Of a stretch of DNA of 64,000 nucleotides, positions 12,101 through 40,686 are shown in pieces. The translations under genes and the position numbers were made by a program. The DNA comes from Galaxea fascicularis (taxonomy: Eukaryota > Cnidaria > Anthozoa > Scleractinia > Euphylliidae), in contig OX419338.1 in assembly GCA_948470475.1 (NCBI GenBank), forward strand, positions 29,257,548 to 29,321,547, in the 5' to 3' direction. The first letter of the stretch is position 1, and each line of letters starts with the position of its first letter. The notes beneath the pieces are model-generated. The model ran no database searches and was not told the DNA's origin. It saw only the letters and a list, made by a program, of their open reading frames with translations.

Positions 12101-13710
12101 TTTCATAACTGAAATAAATTCCCAGTTAGCGAAGCTTACCAATAGCAGAGCTTGTGGCGACCAACACGTTCCCTCCTCCATCGATAAAGTCAGTAATAGC
12201 TCGTACATTCAGAGAGCCTCCAAATTCTGAAATAGTATACATTGTACAAGCTCAACATTGTAGTAATAGTATAGTTACCCATTGGCATCTGGAACTTTCG
12301 CCGAAAATCACGTTTTAAAGCTAGTCGAGTCATTTTCTTGCCACTATCTAGCAATTAGGAGCTAGAACTCACCACAAAACCCTTGACAGGTCGTGCACTA
12401 CGCGGCCTTCTGCTCCAGATGCAAAACATTAGCTTTCAGAGTACGGGCATGCGCAGAAAGCAAAAATTTCGAGATAGTTTTTGGGTTGAAAAGTGGCACA
12501 GCAGTCTTGACTTTTGCTTTTCGCTTTCTCCTCTTCCCTCTTTTCCCGTTCTTTTTGCCTCATTTTTTTTGGGCTTTTGCTGGGTATTGAGTAGGCTTTG
12601 TTTTGGTGGGAAAAGGTTCTGGAAAAGCGTTTAGGATCCTAGGATTTGATGAAAGGAAAGGTAAGTGGGTGGTGGGGGCAGATTTTTATAGGAATTTTTG
12701 CGTTCATGTGGCTTGGTTTTTTGCCTTTTTGTTTGCCCCCCCTTGACTGAATCATGCTCAATCTGGTAAGGTTTCAAAGATCTCGCTATGATAAACACAT
12801 TAGTCAACAAAACTACGCTTGACCGTTCAAACTGATGGCGTCACAGGCGGCAGAAGGCACGTCGGTCTGCCAGGGCGCATGGGGGCGCATTGGACTTAAA
12901 TGGGTTAAATGGGTTATTAGAACTACATTTTTTTACAAATTATCTCCTTAATTATTAATTATAATTATTATTAAGGCAAATTAACCCACCTTCAACTGAT
13001 GGTGAAAAAATAATGAGATGCTGATACAAGAATTCTCCATACTTCACAAGGGTGAGGCTGGCATCATCAGCAGAGCGGAAAACAAGTTCAAATCCTCTTT
13101 CTAAAGAGAAAATACGTTCTTGGCTTGATATTGACATTTATTATGTAAGCTCTTAATAAAGCAGACTCACAACAACTCTACAGTACTCGAAGTTTTTTTT
13201 TTGTTTATTATCATGTACTGTAAGCTTACATTATTTTCAAACTTTCCTTTTTATCGTATCTACTCCCCAATCCGAAGGAAGAAAGTATTCCCTCTCCATT
13301 TTTTTATAATTTCAAAATAAAATTTCAGCTTAGTTCGAGCTGAGCTTTCCTTAAAATAATTTTGCGCACACAACCCAATTTCTAAACCCACAATTTAACA
13401 ATCCTACGAGGATAAATTATTGAAAATTTACATTCCAAGTGGATAAAATAACATACTGAAATTTAAAAAAAAAACTATACTGTAAAACAGACATAAGAAG
13501 TTATGTAGCAACTCAGGCACTCATTGTTCTCTGCTTGCTCTTACCTTTTAGAGAGTTGAAAAAGATAGAGTGAGTTTCTTTTGTGTTTGCATTATCGAGA
13601 AGGACAAGGGTTTTTCCTCCTGCTTCGGTTGAACGCAAGAAAATGGCTAAAACTACCAAAGTATAAACGAAAAAGCCAGCAGATCGACACGTGTCCCTTG
13701 CAAGCGCCAT
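6028..13710 (-). CDS. DDOST: Oligosaccharyltransferase 48-kDa subunit (OST48), complete, 12 exons
   Basis: OST48 is a non-catalytic subunit of the ER-membrane oligosaccharyltransferase, which transfers the dolichol-linked glycan to Asn in N-x-S/T sequons. Exons, 5' to 3' on the minus strand: 13710-13545, 13100-12990, 12226-12140, 11794-11691, 10689-10595, 10168-10075, 9591-9488, 8968-8924, 8342-8195, 7699-7576, 6873-6767, 6183-6028. All phases join without a stop, giving 446 aa, close to the mammalian length. The N-terminus is a signal peptide ([16 protein letters not shown]) followed by [20 protein letters not shown]. Family hallmarks include [24 protein letters not shown]-like [28 protein letters not shown] and [21 protein letters not shown] single C-terminal transmembrane helix ([13 protein letters not shown]) is followed by a short basic tail. 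The exon-10 donor is an unusual GTTTGA. Confidence 0.96.
7028..7351. repeat. Foldback (inverted-repeat) element in a DDOST intron
   Basis: The left arm starts ATTTAAATGTTCTCAAA, and its near reverse complement ends the element. Arms of roughly 100 bp share the AAGAC-TTAATAATG, CTGTCAGC and TTGAAAAT-GTCAAAGGTGT blocks in opposite orientation around a GC-richer centre. It has no coding capacity and lies inside the intron between DDOST exons 10 and 11. Confidence 0.7.
9201..9236 (-). ncRNA. Degenerate hammerhead-ribozyme relic
   Basis: On the minus strand: GCTCTGAGAAAGGGCTAATG, then CTCGAAACATCAGC. The layout is core, stem II (GGGC/GCTC, small loop), GAAA. It matches the layout of the two better hammerheads in this window, but the invariant CUGANGA is damaged (CTGAGAA) and the ACGT stem III has become ACAT, so it should be inactive. 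It lies in a DDOST intron. Confidence 0.4.
11281..11443. repeat. 163-bp near-perfect palindrome (foldback MITE) in a DDOST intron
   Basis: Arms of about 70 bp, beginning ATGTTACAGGTTAAATTTGA and ending with its reverse complement, are nearly identical, with about 20 bp between them. Arm words such as GATTTAACCTAGGTC and AAAATGAAAT are mirrored. A related but more diverged foldback occurs at about 43278-43391. Confidence 0.8.
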
Positions 13711-13830
13711 GTTGGAAGAAAGAGAGGATGGTAGTGCCTCGTTTTCGTGCCCTACCGCGTTACAGTCCCAGTATATCGCGCGTGGAATCACGTATCGCGC
13801 GTTACTTAACGCGTGTGGCTCATTCAATCG
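13711..13830 (-). promoter_or_regulatory. CpG-rich DDOST promoter region
   Basis: The bases upstream of the DDOST ATG contain unusually many CG dinucleotides for this AT-rich window (GCGCGTGG, ATCGCGCGTTACTTAACGCG). There is no TATA box. CpG density in this position is typical of a housekeeping promoter. The transcription start was not determined. Confidence 0.45.
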
Positions 13831-15832
13831 ATCCACTTTGGTGGGTACACTCCAGCGGTTTAGACCAGTCAGTTTAATCTTACTTCTTAGTTTTAAAATA
13901 TTTAAAGAGGAGATAGCTTGGCAAAAATGCTGCAAAAGGAAGGTGGAGAGAGGAAAAAGTTTCCAAAGAAGTGAAATGTGTGCTGTTACAACTCCCCTCT
14001 AGCAGTTTGGCGGATCCATTTCAACGCAGACTCATGACTTTTTATTTCAATGTGCAATCGCTATCGTTAGAATTGTAAACTTTCTAATAGGCAGAAATTC
14101 ACCATATCCACCGTAGTTTGCAAAAAATGCAAGAAACTCAAACGTTCGCTCGAGCGAACCACAGGGAAAACACCTAAGACAAATAAATGAGGATCAATTG
14201 TTCTCGCCCCTTTGACAGTTTGGTCACGGAGGACCAAATTATCCTGCCATGCCATGCTTTCCTTGCAAGACCTCGCCTATTTCTCCAGTGAATTCAAAGA
14301 TCTCAAGCCGTGAGCACCAGGCCCGTAGCAAGACTAGCAAAACCAGGGACCTCATCAAATTGGCCAAGCGAAGCTACTTACCCCCCCCCTCCCCCGCCCC
14401 CTCTCCCCAGCCGTCGCAGACGCAGACATTAGACTGCGACCAAGGCGACGACAGAGAGAACGTCAATGCAATGGGCTCGGCAGAGCAAACACACCAACTC
14501 CGCACGTTCATTGCACTTTTTGGGTACGTCTTTTTGATAACTCCACCTTTCATGGAGGACGTAAACACCAGGCGACAATTTTTTTTCTTCTTTTTAAACT
14601 TGGGACCGGTCCTTAGAATATGACTGTAGAACAGGACTCCTGCTGTAGAATAATTCGCCTACAATTTAGCGAGTTGGAAAAATCGCGATGAAGTTTTAAA
14701 GAACGCGAATTCACTTTATCGATGATATTATTGCTACCGTCACTATCGTAGTATCTTTTGTTTTTTATCGAGTAAAATGGATTTTCAACTTCCAAAAATT
14801 CTGGGATGGGGGGGGGGGTTGAGTCCCCTTGCCCCTGCCCCTGCTATGAGCCTGAGAATTATGTGACAGAAACAGCTATAGCACCCTATAGCAATGTGAA
14901 GCGAAGACAAAAATAAATCCGAAATAAAACTCACAACAAATTCATTTATTTACTTATGGGTAGCAGTTGTCAATAAGTCTTCCAAGGAGGATGACGCTTT
15001 GGAGAGCGGTTTATAAACAAAAAAATCACTTATTGACGATTAGCAAAGCCATGAGCAGGGTTCATTCTGAACTGAATGGAGACTGATAGCAAAGAGACTG
15101 ATAACAAAGGCAAATTCAGTTTAATTGAAAGCAATATACCCCCCTAGCTGAACAAGGCTTAGAGCTGCACTGCACACAAACTGTGATCAGAGATTCCGAT
15201 CGTAAACACCGAAGGTGATTTTTACAATTATAATGAACTTCAGTAATATTATAGGCATTGCTCCATTAGCTGCTTCCCTTAGCTTTTACCTTAATTCAAG
15301 TTCATACAGTAGAGGAAACCTGAGAAAATGAAGCGCTTTGAAATAACTTCCGATTGAGATCAGGCCACCAAGTGACAAGCACTCGTGGAACTTATATATG
15401 TACATGCTATAAACTCAAGTTATCATAAAACAACATTTTATGAGGTTGTCACTGCCCTGAGGCAAGAAACTCTTTGAGCGACTGTTATGATAGAGAATCC
15501 GCCAATCAGCTTTTAACTTTTGTAAGGCCGCGCTAAGTGCAGTGGAAAATAAGTTATCAGCATTTCTGGAGTTGGTTAGAAACCATGCACTGATTAGCAT
15601 GAAAGGGAATTAAAATAAGAATCGAAGTTAGGCTTCATATAAATCGTAACGCAACCCTTTAAAAACGTTCTTTTTTAATTTCAATCAAATGAAAAAAGCC
15701 TCGCGATGTAATGCTTTTATACCAACTGCATTTTTGTCCTATGCAAAGCCGGAACATGTTGTTTAACCCCCGCTGGTAAGTTAGCTCAGAAGATATTTAA
15801 GAATTCGATCTTTGCAGGAGTTTTTTTGCTGG
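13831..15832. other. Intergenic, no gene supported
   Basis: Short ORFs here are composition-driven (poly-Pro or Ser from C-runs near 14380-14400) and overlap on both strands. A G-run lies at about 14808-14818. No splice-linked coding exons, TIRs or RNA genes were recognised. Confidence 0.4.
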
Positions 15833-15840
15833 TATAAATA
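15833..15840 (+). promoter_or_regulatory. TATA box upstream of the BH3-like gene
   Basis: TATAAATA lies about 300 bp upstream of the ATG of the 129-aa ORF and is followed by a purine-rich stretch. It would give a 5' leader of roughly 270 bp. Its role is inferred from position and motif. Confidence 0.4.
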
Positions 15841-16140
15841 AATACAGCCCGAAGAAAGAAGAGGGAAACATTACATTAAGCCATTAAAACTTGAGAGTTG
15901 AGTTCTAGAGTCTTCATCGGCCCCCCATCAATTCTATCAGCATTTTTCATTCATAGAATTCAATCGTTTTTGGAAGGGATGAAGCACCTAACTTGAAGAG
16001 CACTTTGAAGATTAACTCGCACTCTGATCAAACACCGACGAAATAAGCCAGTTCGTATTATTTCTTAGAAAAAGGCTCAAAAGAATGCAAGCTTAAAGCC
16101 TGGAAAAGAAGCGACTTGGCCAAAAATAAACACGTCAGAA

Positions 16141-16530
16141 ATGAATGCCAAGGAGAAAGGTGAAAAGGAGACACGCCCTGCAGAGAAATTTCCCAAGATA
16201 TTATACGTTGCTGAAAGTTTAGCGAAGATTGGCGACGCCGCCATGGACTCCACCAAGAGACCTAGGTTCAAAGAGTTAAAAGCTGTAAGTTCGTCTTCTT
16301 TCAATCTCAAGCATGATTCAAACACGAAGCGATATGCATTGCACAAGATTGGTCGTGACAGCTCCCAAATTAAAGCTCTTGGAGGACGCTTAGCTGCCAT
16401 TGGTGATGACCTAAGGACAAGACGGCAAGAAGTCACTGATTACAAGTTAAAGTTTGCGTCCATGGTCATTTTTTCCGTCGGTGTGTATGCTACTTTCGCT
16501 AGCTTTGAGCTTAAGAACAACTGTTTTTGA
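16141..16530 (+). CDS. Candidate BH3-only apoptosis protein with two BH3-like motifs and a tail anchor
   Basis: A single-exon ORF of 129 aa. Two segments match the BH3 pattern (L-x-x-x-G/A-D): residues 23-35 around ESLAKIGDAAM and 80-92 around LGGRLAAIGDDL. Both have the core L-A-x-I-G-D. A hydrophobic segment at about 104-124 (FASMVIFSVGVYATFASF), followed by a few polar residues, looks like an outer-mitochondrial or ER tail anchor. BH3-only proteins bind the groove of Bcl-2 family members and trigger apoptosis; cnidarians are known to have several. The N-terminus is Lys/Glu-rich. A TATA box upstream and AATAAA at 16947-16952 bracket a plausible transcript. Function rests on short motifs, so it could be another small tail-anchored protein. 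Confidence 0.6.
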   Translation: MNAKEKGEKETRPAEKFPKILYVAESLAKIGDAAMDSTKRPRFKELKAVSSSSFNLKHDSNTKRYALHKIGRDSSQIKALGGRLAAIGDDLRTRRQEVTDYKLKFASMVIFSVGVYATFASFELKNNCF

Positions 16531-16946
16531 AACAAAAAGAGCATTCGGGTAAGTCTGGCAGGGGATATCTTGCATGTAAAATTCTTCGACAGCAGTTAAG
16601 TTAGTTTACGAAATTCTTTGAAACGTAAGCCTTGTATATGCTAATTTTTACTTTTCCGGAAGTCGAAATACCGGCGACAGAAAAAAATGAGTTCCTTTGA
16701 TTTTCAAGCCGCGGGCTCATAAACATAGGAATTAGTCTATCTGGGTGTAATCTACGATTAGGCATTTTTTTTTTTTACGCCTGATCGCAGGTTAATCTGT
16801 GTGTCCATTGCCCGAGGTGCAAGCTTTAATTATTCCACATGAAATCCGAATAGGCTTTCCCGACTGGATTTCTGTAAAATAACCTCACAGGGACCGTGCA
16901 GGGGGAGGGGCTGGCTGAAATTTGTGAAGCGAAAATTATAAATCAT

Positions 16947-16952
16947 AATAAA
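16947..16952 (+). terminator. Polyadenylation signal for the BH3-like gene
   Basis: AATAAA in AT-rich sequence about 420 bp past the stop codon of the BH3-like ORF. It is the first canonical hexamer on that strand after the stop. Confidence 0.4.
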
Positions 16953-18878
16953 AATTAAAAAAGTAGGCAACAAATTGCAGAAGAGATTCATTAATTCCTA
17001 AAGGAAAAAAGACACGCGTTTAACTAGCGGACGTTAAGAGTAAGGTGAAGCCGGCAGCGATGAATATCAAATAACTTTTCATTTCTAACCTAACAGAGGG
17101 GGGTTAATATCAACGGATTTGGCTAAAAAACGTTGCTCGGTTTTCAGATTTTGAGGATATATTTTACGGATTGGCGGATTTCAAAAGCTCAGTGGATCAC
17201 GGATTTCTTCAATATTTCCTCATGGATTATGGATTTTGTTTGTTATGAAGTACGGATCGTAGATTAGACATTTTTTAGTTTTTACTATAAACTAGCAAAT
17301 AGCACACAACAACAGATCTGGTTTTGTCTGATAACACAGACGTCATCGGGGATTTAACAAAACTGATAAAAGAATTAGTTTACACTAATGGTTTCAACTA
17401 CTTCTTTTATCATTCTTGTAAAAGTCTCTGATAAGTCTCAGTGAAGAAGATTCCTCGTCCTCCCTTGACAATGTTAATAACAGAGCTCTCAAGTCTCATG
17501 CATTGAGAGTGAGACTCATGCACACGAATGCAATCTTACGCTCTCACGCTGACACTGTTATTTCTCACGCATTTAAGTTTTTTGTTTAAGCTGTTCATTT
17601 TGAGGTAAAAGTAATGCTGCTTAAGTACAGTAACTACCTCATGGACCATCATTCTGTAAATACCTTTCTCCATATTCCCTTTGTTCCGGCGTCGAACGCT
17701 TTCCAACAGTGGGAATTCTCAGGCAGAACCAGCCTTACACCAGTCAGTCAGTGGGTTAACTGACTATTGCACATGCTCACATACTAATCGCAGACAGTAA
17801 CATGGACTCTCTTGATATTCGTCCAATAAAAACCCTTAAATAACCATTGTTTCAACGAAAACCGCTGGTCAGTAACCTGGTTCTGGTCATTGCTGTCTAA
17901 GGTCCAAACAGTTACTTTTGATGGGCCACTCTTCCTCAGAATAAAGGAAAACACTTCTCAGCTACTTTATATTTTTCAAAATTTCTGGGGGAGTCTACCC
18001 CCAGACTCCCCTCTCCCCCCTCCTAGGAAGGTGATGCCTTCATCGTCACAATACAGGGCTACGTCGTAAAAAAATTCACTCTTTCGCAACAAATCAACTA
18101 GAGAGCTCTGTGACACGATCTGCTGCTGTGTGTTACTCACTAGTTTTTAACAGAAAAAAACATTTCAAAAGTAAAAAGTAATGAAATATAATTAATTTGA
18201 AAATTAAAATTCAAAACATATTTATCTAACGTCAGTTATATGAATGTTCTAAGGTCTCTGACAGTACTGCGGATTCCGATTTACAAAAAAATATCTGTGG
18301 ATTGGCGGATTTTCCTAAACATTGGCACAGATCGGCGATTTGCTGATCCCTATTCAGCCTCCTCCTAACACTACTGCAGGTTATGAAATCAGTGGAACAG
18401 AGGTAGTCAGGAGATGCCATCGTTGAAAATAGTTTCAGTTTGTCACTGACTTGTAATACATATAGGTGGCTCTTTGAGAAGTTTAGTCTTAAGCGTTCAT
18501 CAGGTATAAGGACTCTTGATGTTGTAACGCGTGATTAAAATTAAAAATAACGTTGCACGAGCGGTATGCGCGTGACTACAAAGAATGTTTCTGCGATAGT
18601 TTTAAGATAAAAGCGTGCCAAACATTTTACAGACTTCTGGGATGACGATGTGGTCATAGCCCATTGCAGAAACGTGAGAGGACTGGGACGAGTTTCTTAT
18701 ATTGATTACATTGAAAATCTAAACATTTTAACTAAAATGAAAATAGAATGAAAAGCTACCCAGTGAAGTTTGAGAGTTTTCAGTTGAAAATTGTCCAAAT
18801 GAGCGTCTTGCAAAAGTTGCAAAATAGTAAGTAAGAAAAAGAAAAATTACAATGGCTTGGATTTACTATTTACAAATT
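16953..18878. other. Intergenic, repeat-like
   Basis: No gene supported. Related words rich in CGGATT (GGATTGGCGGATTT at about 17170 and GGATTGGCGGATTTTC at about 18299) occur near both ends of a stretch of about 1.2 kb, suggesting a decayed element whose borders I could not fix. A (CTCACGC/CATGAGTCTC)-like stretch lies at about 17490-17575. Confidence 0.35.
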
Positions 18879-19130
18879 TTAATCAGAAAAAAGTAAGTTA
18901 ACGAGTCTTTTCCTAAAAACTTTGACAGAGTCTGAGTATTTAACATCGTCTCTTAGATTATTCCAGAGTTTAGCACCGCGGTAAGTGAGCGACCGCTGTC
19001 CGGTGGTTGTGCGGCCTCTCGGAATGTTCAGTTGACGCGTTGTCTGGTATTTCTAGTGTGAGTTTGTGAGCGCAGATTAAATTTCCCAATTAAGTAGTCA
19101 GGGGGGGGGGACGAGTTTATTGATACATTT
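18879..19130 (-). pseudogene. C-terminal fragment of a LINE reverse transcriptase
   Basis: The minus strand reads YNLRS-like NLRSQTHTRNTRQRVN, then after one frameshift IPRGRTTTGQRSLTYRGAKL and WNNLRDDVKYSDSVKVFRKR before a stop. This is the conserved tail of animal non-LTR reverse transcriptases (G-x-R-S-x-x-Y-x-G-A-x-x-W-N-x-L). A frameshift and a stop near the junction make it a relic. A G-run follows at about 19101-19110. Confidence 0.7.
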
Positions 19131-19944
19131 AAACATTATTATGGCATCGTTCAAGTAAAGTCTGTCATTAGCAGGCAGCCAATTGAGAGAATCGATACCT
19201 TGTGAAATGTAGTACACGGGCTATTATGGGTCTAGACACGGGCCATTCTTGTAATAGAAAAACTGAGTACTTACTTACAACTGGACCAAGACAAACGTAG
19301 TACTGAGGATCTATGTCACATAGGCCTTAGCCTTTAACCAGAGACAACAGGTAGTCCGCGTTGTCACGTAATAATTACTTTCTTATTGAGTTCAGCCCCT
19401 TTTGAGCAGCCACCCTCGGAGAAATGGACGGAAGAACCCTCACTGAGACTTAATTTGATTACTGGCCGCACAATAGTGGTTGGCCGTTTAAAGCACGCGA
19501 GAATCGCTGGTAAATCAAATACGTAAAGTGAGAACTGTTCTTGATACTTTGGTACTTCAGTTAGGAATAAAAACCCTTATGTTCAGACTCTAAGGCCCCG
19601 TTTATGTGGAGAAACGTTGTCCCGGGTAAGAGGGTCATCCTCCTAGCCGAGTCAACTTCAGGGAGCGTTTATATGAGAAAAAAGTCGACCCGTTTGCCCG
19701 AACCAAGAGCTGACAACAGCGCTCGCGCATGCTCTGATTGTCTCTCCTTGACTCGGCTGGGCGAGGCAAAGTGTTTATATGGAGAAAATAAAGACTTCAA
19801 TCTGTTGTCTGAAAATCAAAAAAAGACATTTCAGTTTTAAGAGCAAAATTTACTGAAGCAAAATAATCTGATTACCTTCAATAATTGAATACGTGATGTC
19901 TCAGCGCTGCATTTACTACTAGTATCTCAAACATTATACATGTA

Positions 19945-20203
19945 CATCTGCAAAATTCACACTCTTTCCTGTCATTCCCGGTGTGGCTGTTGTGTTGCCT
20001 GACTTTTTTATATTTCTCCTCTAATTTCTTCCACTTATTTCAGCATTGCTCCCCGGTTACTTTAACAACGGAGGCTGTATTAAATTTTTCTGCGATTCTC
20101 GCCCATGTGACATTCTTTGGAACCTTTCCTTTCGTGAACAGACCGTCGTTTTCTAGTCTGAGTGAAATTAAAAGTGCCCTTGATTTGAAAACTTTCGGGC
20201 CCT
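19945..20203 (-). pseudogene. Myb/SANT-like DNA-binding domain fragment with an in-frame stop
   Basis: The minus-strand frame reads KGKVPKNVTWARIAEKFN, TASVVKVTGEQC, then TGA, then NKWKKLEEKYKKVRQHN and GNDRKECEF. It matches the Myb/SANT-like domain common in transposon-related and expanded cnidarian proteins, where a Trp is expected exactly at the stop (QCWNKWKKLEEKY). A single TGG-to-TGA change explains it. An acceptor-like TTTTTAG precedes the frame, so it may once have been an exon. Confidence 0.6.
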
Positions 20204-21356
20204 AAAAATGGGCTGCGGACTTGCTGCGCGAGTAGCTAGAATAACAGAATCTTCTTTAATTTGAGAATTTCATAGCAAATTTCATAAACTTAGCTTGGGC
20301 TTCCTTTTTCCCCCGAGAAATTCAGAGTTTTGTAAAAAATAGTGAGAGTGGCTCGATTCTAGACGACTTAAAATTTTCTATCAACGCAGGGCATGTGGTG
20401 ATGGTGTTATTTGACCTGACTTACGAATGCCGATGCCATAGTAGGGTCTTAACTGATTGAACTGAAATACCCCTACCTACCTATCTACGAGCATTTTGTA
20501 TGCCAAGCCTAGAACTTCCCGTCGAACATGGAATTTATCATATTTTGTGGATATGCACATTCCACAGTGTTTATTATGTCTACGGTTGAAACAATTTAAC
20601 CTGCTCAAGAGTGGGTTTTTTTTTTTTTGGCGTCAGTTTTTGTTGTCGGTATTTCCTTTCGTGTGCGGATCCTATTTACGGTGGAACTACAAAACACGCA
20701 CTTTTGGCGAACAAAAGCAATGATCTTCACGGATCATTAATTTATACTAAGCTTTTCCCGTTAGCATTCGCGCGTATCTGTAACTTCCTTTGGTAGGTGG
20801 GACTCAATTACGGCATACGTTGCCCGATCTATTCACTCTTGAGGAGCAGAAGCCCATGAGTTTGTTCACGCCAGGGTGGAGGGGGGTCTTCCCCCAGAAT
20901 TTATGAAAGTTAAAAAACAATTAATGTGGAATGTCTTGAATTCTGACACACAAAAGTGCCGCGTTTTCCGCAACCTTTAATAGCCTGCTTATCAACAGTC
21001 AATTTTCCCTGGTAGCAGTTGTTTCATAACAGCAACGAAGGTCCTCCTTCCTTGAATCGGAAAGAACCAAATTACAATTACACATAGGAAATTTAACGGC
21101 GTAGCCTTGCAAGCATGGCCAAAAAATGTTCCAACTGAGTGTGATGAACGTGTTGACATGACGTCACGGCGGCCATGTTGGTGTTCCAAAACAAAGGAAC
21201 GGCGGCCATATTGGTGCACAAGGATAACCCTCTGGGAATTCAACTCTATTTTTATGCAAATACTTTCTTTTGTTTCACTGAACCAATATAGCCGCTGGCC
21301 ACGTGAGTGAAAATGATCTATTACTTTGACGCTCTCGTCGCCGTCAAATTAGAGAG
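20204..21356. other. Intergenic, no gene supported
   Basis: No coding or RNA gene seen. Around 21110-21230 a GGCGGCCATGTTGG word recurs as GGCGGCCATATTGG about 40 bp later, resembling the end of a short repeat element. Confidence 0.35.
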
Positions 21357-22371
21357 TAGGGACCTTAAGATACCAGGACGGGACGAGCTAGGACGGCTAC
21401 CGGAAGTAAATTTACTCAACCAGGCATGCGCACGAGAACTCTAGCATCATCTCTCTGCCGTCCTCGTCTCGTCGAGGACGTCATTTCGCCTGTTTAGCCG
21501 TCGTATCGAAAACGTGAGTATTTTGCTCTTGTTTTGCCTCGACATATGCTCCAATCGACCTTATTTTCAGTCATATTGACAAGAATGTTCCTAAGGTGCA
21601 GATTTTTCGTGATTGTAGTGTATAATATTACGCTGAGATACGAAACTGAGATTAAAAATATTCCTCGTCTGTTCGTTTGTGTTTCAGCAGGTTTCAGTCA
21701 GTGTTCAGGCGGCGTCACGAGTATGCAAGCTCGAAGCGAAATTCAAACTGTATCCATTTAGAATATAGCAGTGTAAGTACAGTCGATAAAGTGTTGAATG
21801 CCATGAAAGCTTCTATCGAGCAATTAAAGTACCGTCACATTTTCAAACTGATGTTTAGCTGTTGTTTTTTCTACTAAACAGAACTTGATGCAATGTTTGT
21901 TTTATGTTTATAAAGCTTGTTACAATTACAGATCGAAATTTAAGTGTTCACCAAAAGTCAGGATTCTCCGGCGACAGAATTCTCAAACGCTCTGGTGCCT
22001 GCCGGTAAAAAGCCATCTGAAACAGGGCGGTCAGATTGTTGGTTTAAGTTTTTCATACGGAAATTCTGACTATTTCATTTAATAGAATATTTACATATGT
22101 TTGCTACGCTTGTAAATAAAAAGAAACTCAATATCGCTGATCACCATCTCTTTTATGGTCCCTTTATAGTCTATAGGATGTCATTGCTTCAGTGAATGGA
22201 GCTGAATGGCTTTTACGAAGTTCGAATTATTGACGTCGCCGTCCTTTAGCTTTGCGAAAATGCACATCTTAAGCATTTTATTTTTGGCGGCAGAACGGGA
22301 CCCTCGAAAGTTTCCCGCGTCCAGTGCCGTTCCCGTCCTAGCCCTCCCGTCGTCGTATCTTAAGGTCCCTA
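21357..22371. mobile_element. 1.0-kb non-autonomous DNA element, TIR TAGGGACCTTAAGATAC
   Basis: A perfect 17-bp inverted pair (21357-21373 and 22355-22371) continues as a weaker match of about 45 bp with GACGGGA and GGCTAGGACGG blocks. TA lies at both outer ends, so the TIR proper may be GGGACCTTAAGATAC with a TA target duplication, as in Tc1/mariner-type elements. Internal ORFs are short and unrecognisable, consistent with a MITE mobilised in trans. Confidence 0.7.
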
Positions 22372-24220
22372 GTTTTAGCAACGAGGACGGCAACGGGAAC
22401 GCTACAGGAAATGAGCAAAAACAATCGCTCTGCACGTGCGTTTTACAGTTTTGCCCATTTCTTTGCCTTCCTCTGCAAAACAACAACGTGAAATGACCAA
22501 ATTTTATGTTTAGTTCTCTTTCTTTGCTTTGCTTTAATTTTTAACGCCGTTCATAGTAATTCAGTTCCTGGACAGTTTGCCAACATTTTCCAAGTTAAAC
22601 AAATTTCAATAATTGAGGAAGAGTTACAGAAACGAGAAGTTATATTTTGAAATGACGTTTTCGTTGCCGTCGCTGCTAAAACTCTCTATTATATCGCCTC
22701 ATGCTTTTAACTGGGAACAGCTTCGCTCCGCCAATTTGCTTGCTCCCTCAATTATTTTAGCTTTGTGGGGCTTGGTTCAAGCATCAAATCCGTTTACTTT
22801 CTCGTCGCCATATCCCGCGTATTACGTTAGCTGAAATCGTCAGAAGATAAATTGAAGGACACATACGGACAGAAATTCAGGTGACAGGAAATCGGTTCGG
22901 GGGCACACCATCTTCCGGTGCCTTTTAAATGGCACGTACAGTTGCTTTGTCGTATAGAGCTCATAAAAGTCCCCAGACATACCGTAAACGAACGAATCGA
23001 ATGGGAAACTCAGATGTGCGTACCTATGGTAGCGTTTTAAATGTATGGTCTAAGAAAAACAATACCCGATACGATAGGGAAGATGTTCGCGGCCAGAACG
23101 CAGACTAGAACGCGTTACCCCAGCAAAGAGCCCGCTCCCTGTGTAAAGTTGGACAGCTTTAAGAAAACAACCATTTTAAGAAAAACGTAAAACGTGGCAA
23201 AAACTCGGAAAATTGATTTGAAACGTCACATTTGATCGCGCGCCAATGAACACTGGGAACTAAGCTTTAGATCAAGGGAGGGAGAGAGAGGGCTACCAGA
23301 GAATACTATGGCTGCAGGCAACACTTGCAAGATCAAGGTCACCTAACTCAGTAATGTTGAGAAAGCATCATCTACAGACTGTACAGAGACATAGAGAAGA
23401 TCAGTCGTCCCTTTATTTATTAATTGAACTCTATTTTTTATCAGTATCTACGTACACTGAACAACTATTGCTGACCATTAAAAGCTTCACTATGATCATA
23501 TGGGAAACAAAAGGAATGCTGTCTTGGACATTTAGCCAGGCTAATGTCAGAGAAAGATGAAAGATTATGATCCTCGAGTTATAGAGTTGACAATGAGTTC
23601 CTGATCATGATGTTGAAATACCTTCATATATATTTGTATTGACTTACCAGAAGAAACGGCATTTGAGAATCGGTTACAAACAACTTCTTTTCAGGGGCTA
23701 AGGGTTTTAGTAATGTATTAGGCCTAATACAAGCATTTTGCGCTGATGTTTTGCCATTCTTACTGCAACCCTACAGAAGTGTTTCATACAATTGCGAATC
23801 TTTTGGCGACACTTCAGTTGACTTAAAAATAACAGCGTAAAGAACCTGTGAATTACCAGGAATGGTCCTGTGGTACTTGAATGGCAACGACAATTCTTTA
23901 TGTTTTCTCAAAGACATTTAAAGACATTTAAGGGCATTTAAACATTTCAAGGACATTTAAACAACTGCGAGGACCAGTCCTCATTTGAATGTTTAATCTG
24001 ATCGTTAAAGTGTAAGGAGGCAATGGAAGTTGGTGACAGCTGGGCATGACACGTTGGAAGCTCCACGTTGGAAGCTCCACTTTCATGACACACTGAGGTT
24101 GCTAAACAACAGCCTTGAATTCAGTTCAATGCTATACTTAACATAACAGATACGGAATTTGAAAAAATAAGGCAGGAACTGGTACAAAAGAATGGATTAT
24201 ACATCTGTGTTTAAGAATTC
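22372..24220. other. Intergenic; AP2M1 3' flank
   Basis: No gene supported. Imperfect repeats of ACATTTAA are clustered at about 23910-23965, and a GTTGGAAGCTCCAC direct duplication lies at about 24052-24080. The right part is probably AP2M1 3' UTR, but no canonical AATAAA was found close to the stop. Confidence 0.4.

Positions 24221-40686
<16,466 letters not shown>

Noticed and set aside
18480..18540. A hammerhead ribozyme (CTGATGA on the minus strand)
   Set aside because: No GAAA with a pairing stem II follows; the core word alone is not enough.
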